Positions 62,344-64,000 of a stretch of DNA of 64,000 nucleotides are shown piece by piece. Each line of letters starts with the position of its first letter. Positions within the stretch are counted from its first letter, which is position 1. Location: NCBI RefSeq assembly GCF_038502225.1, contig NC_091301.1, forward strand, positions 15,600,117-15,664,116, given 5' to 3'. Origin of the DNA: Cherax quadricarinatus (Eukaryota > Arthropoda > Malacostraca > Decapoda > Parastacidae). The notes beneath the pieces were generated by a model, which had not been told where the DNA came from, ran no database searches, and saw nothing but the letters and a program-made list of their open reading frames with translations. The position numbers were made by a program, and so were the translations under genes.

Positions 62344-64000
62344 TTCCTTTTATATCCATGGGGAAGTGGAATAAGAATCTTTCCTCCGTAAGCCATGCGT
62401 GTTGTAAAAGTCGACTAAAATGCCGGGAACAATGGGCTAGTAACCCCTTTTCCTGTAAAGATTACTAAAAAGAATAAGAAGAAGAAAATTGTCAAAGTGG
62501 GAAGTCTGAATGTGCGTGGATGTTGTGCAGATGATAAGAAAGAGATGATTGTGGATGTTATGAATGAGAAGAAGCTGGATGTCCTGGCTTTAAGTGAAAC
62601 AAAGCTGAAGGGGGTGGGAGAGTTTCAATGGAGAGGAATAAATGGGATTAGGTCAGGGGTTTCAAATAGAGTTAGAGCTAAAGAAGGAGTAGCAATAATG
62701 TTGAAGGATAAGCTATGGCAGGAAAAGAGGGACTATAAATGTATTAATTCAAGGATTATGTGGAGTAAAATAAAGATTGGATGTGAAAAGTGGGTTATAA
62801 TAAGCGTGTATGCACCTGGAGAAGAGAGAAGTGTAGAGGAGAGAGAGAGATTTTGGGAAATGTTGAGTGAATGCGTGGGGAGTTTTGACTCAAGTGTGAG
62901 AGTAATGGTGGTTGGGGATTTCAATGCTAAAGTGGGTAAAAATGTTATGGAGGGAGTAGTAGGTAAATTTGGGGTGCCAGGGGTAAATGTAAATGGGGAG
63001 CCTTTAATTGAGCTATGTGTAGAAAGAAATTTGGTAATAAGTAATACATATTTTATGAAAAAGAGGATAAATAAATATACAAGGTATGATGTAGCACGTA
63101 ATGAAAGTAGTTTATTAGATTATGTATTGGTGGATAAAAGGTTGATGGGTAGGCTCCAGGATGTACATGTTTATAGAGGGGCAACTGATATATCGGATCA
63201 TTATTTAGTTGTAGCTACAGTTAGAGTAAGAGGTAGATGGGAAAAGAGGAAGGTGGCAACAACAAGTAAGAGGGAGGTGAAAGTGTATAAACTAAGGGAG
63301 GAGGAAGTTCGGGCGAGATATAAGCGACTATTAGCAGAAAGGTGGGATAGTGCAAAGATGAGTAATGGGGGGGTTGAAGAGGGTTGGAATAGTTTTAAAA
63401 ATGCAGTATTAGAATGTGGGGCAGAAGTTTGTGGTTATAGGAGGGTGGGTGCAGGAGGAAAGAGGAGTGATTGGTGGAATGATGAAGTAAAGGGTGTGAT
63501 AAAAGAGAAAAAGGTAGCTTATGAGAGGTTTTTACAAAGCAGAAGTGTTATAAGAAGAGCAGAATATATGGAGAGTAAAAGAAAGGTAAAGAGAGTGGTG
63601 AGAGAGTGCAAAAGGAGAGCAGATGATAGAGTGGGAGAGGCACTGTCAAGAAATTTTAATGAAAATAAGAAAAAATTTTGGAGTGAGTTAAACAAGTTAA
63701 GAAAGCCAAGGGAAAATATGGATTTGTCAGTTAAAAACAGAGTAGGGGAGTTAGTAGATGGGGAGATGGAGGTATTAGGTAGATGGCGAGAATATTTTGA
63801 GGAACTTTTAAATGTTAAGGAAGAAACAGAGGCAGTAATTTCATGCACTGGTCAGGGAGGTATACCATCTTTTAGGAGTGAAGAAGAGCAGAATGTAAGT
63901 GTGGGGGAGGTACGTGAGGCATTACGTAAAATGAAAGGGGGTAAAGCAGCTGGTACTGATGGGATCATGACAGAAATGTTAAAAGCAGGGGGGGATATAG
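62341..64000 (+). mobile_element. RTE-B copy running off the window
   Basis: Begins in the leader (TTTTCCTTTTATATCCATGG) right after an (AAT)n run, so 5'-truncated by about 280 bp relative to the copy at 35822. It continues through the endonuclease into the first RT segment. Confidence 0.92.
62497..64000 (+). CDS. RTE-B endonuclease-RT frame, open to window end
   Basis: Counting from the GTG equivalent to that at 36239, about 501 codons with no stop that I can find. LNVRGCCADDKK, SETKLKG, VYAPGEERSVEERERFWEML (no GA slip), VVGDFNAKVG, TRYDVARNESSLLDYV (the segment deleted in the 36-kb copy is present), SDHYLVV, KMKGGKAAGTDGIMTEML. This is the best-preserved RTE-B endonuclease here. RT integrity cannot be judged. 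As in RTE-A, no in-frame ATG precedes the first conserved residues. Confidence 0.88.
   Translation, partial: MGSLNVRGCCADDKKEMIVDVMNEKKLDVLALSETKLKGVGEFQWRGINGIRSGVSNRVRAKEGVAIMLKDKLWQEKRDYKCINSRIMWSKIKIGCEKWVIISVYAPGEERSVEERERFWEMLSECVGSFDSSVRVMVVGDFNAKVGKNVMEGVVGKFGVPGVNVNGEPLIELCVERNLVISNTYFMKKRINKYTRYDVARNESSLLDYVLVDKRLMGRLQDVHVYRGATDISDHYLVVATVRVRGRWEKRKVATTSKREVKVYKLREEEVRARYKRLLAERWDSAKMSNGGVEEGWNSFKNAVLECGAEVCGYRRVGAGGKRSDWWNDEVKGVIKEKKVAYERFLQSRSVIRRAEYMESKRKVKRVVRECKRRADDRVGEALSRNFNENKKKFWSELNKLRKPRENMDLSVKNRVGELVDGEMEVLGRWREYFEELLNVKEETEAVISCTGQGGIPSFRSEEEQNVSVGEVREALRKMKGGKAAGTDGIMTEMLKAGGDI

Overview
The window is intron-rich eukaryotic DNA. Nothing in it looks prokaryotic: the one host gene is cut into small exons by canonical GT-AG introns, and most of the rest is layered transposon DNA and microsatellites. 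The repeat mix (RTE-like LINEs with a shared 3' tail hairpin, tRNA-headed SINEs with ATT tails, Tigger/pogo and TTAA-target elements, long perfect palindromes) suggests an arthropod, most likely a decapod crustacean. The species is inference.

Host gene: mitochondrial isoleucyl-tRNA synthetase (IARS2-like) on the + strand. I could place 12 exons between 739 and 53206. Their phases join without a break into 647 codons plus 2 nt, from a putative mitochondrial targeting sequence through HIGH, the editing domain and WFDSGSSW. The KMSKS loop, anticodon-binding domain and C terminus (about one third of the protein) must lie beyond 64000. A 25-bp minisatellite (1-690) ends about 50 bp before the start codon. 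Introns range from 118 bp to 15.7 kb and hold nearly all the mobile DNA.

Intron contents: intron 1 has a SINE broken by two palindromic elements. Intron 4 has SINEs, two Tigger derivatives and several RTE 3' fragments. Intron 5 has an L2/CR1-like LINE inside an RTE fragment. Intron 7 has a nearly intact RTE (subfamily A) inside a split Tigger element. Intron 8 has an RTE-B copy carrying a perfect 170-bp palindrome. Intron 10 has a nest of transposons several layers deep (35105-41575) and five short RTE-derived units. Intron 11 has an intact RTE-A open frame (46298-49204), stacked RTE tails and a 577-bp polypyrimidine tract. Intron 12 (open-ended) has a tandem dimer of a TTAA element, an unusual Tigger with an in-frame repeat, more RTE-B copies and a fresh RTE-B running off the window end.

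How the parts relate: RTE-A and RTE-B share a 5' leader and a 3' tail hairpin with a family of about 460-bp non-coding units, which look like SINE-like parasites of the RTE machinery. The leader of seven copies starts at the same nucleotide and can form a pseudoknotted fold supported by one compensatory base-pair change. This leader/parasite system is the most promising undescribed item here.
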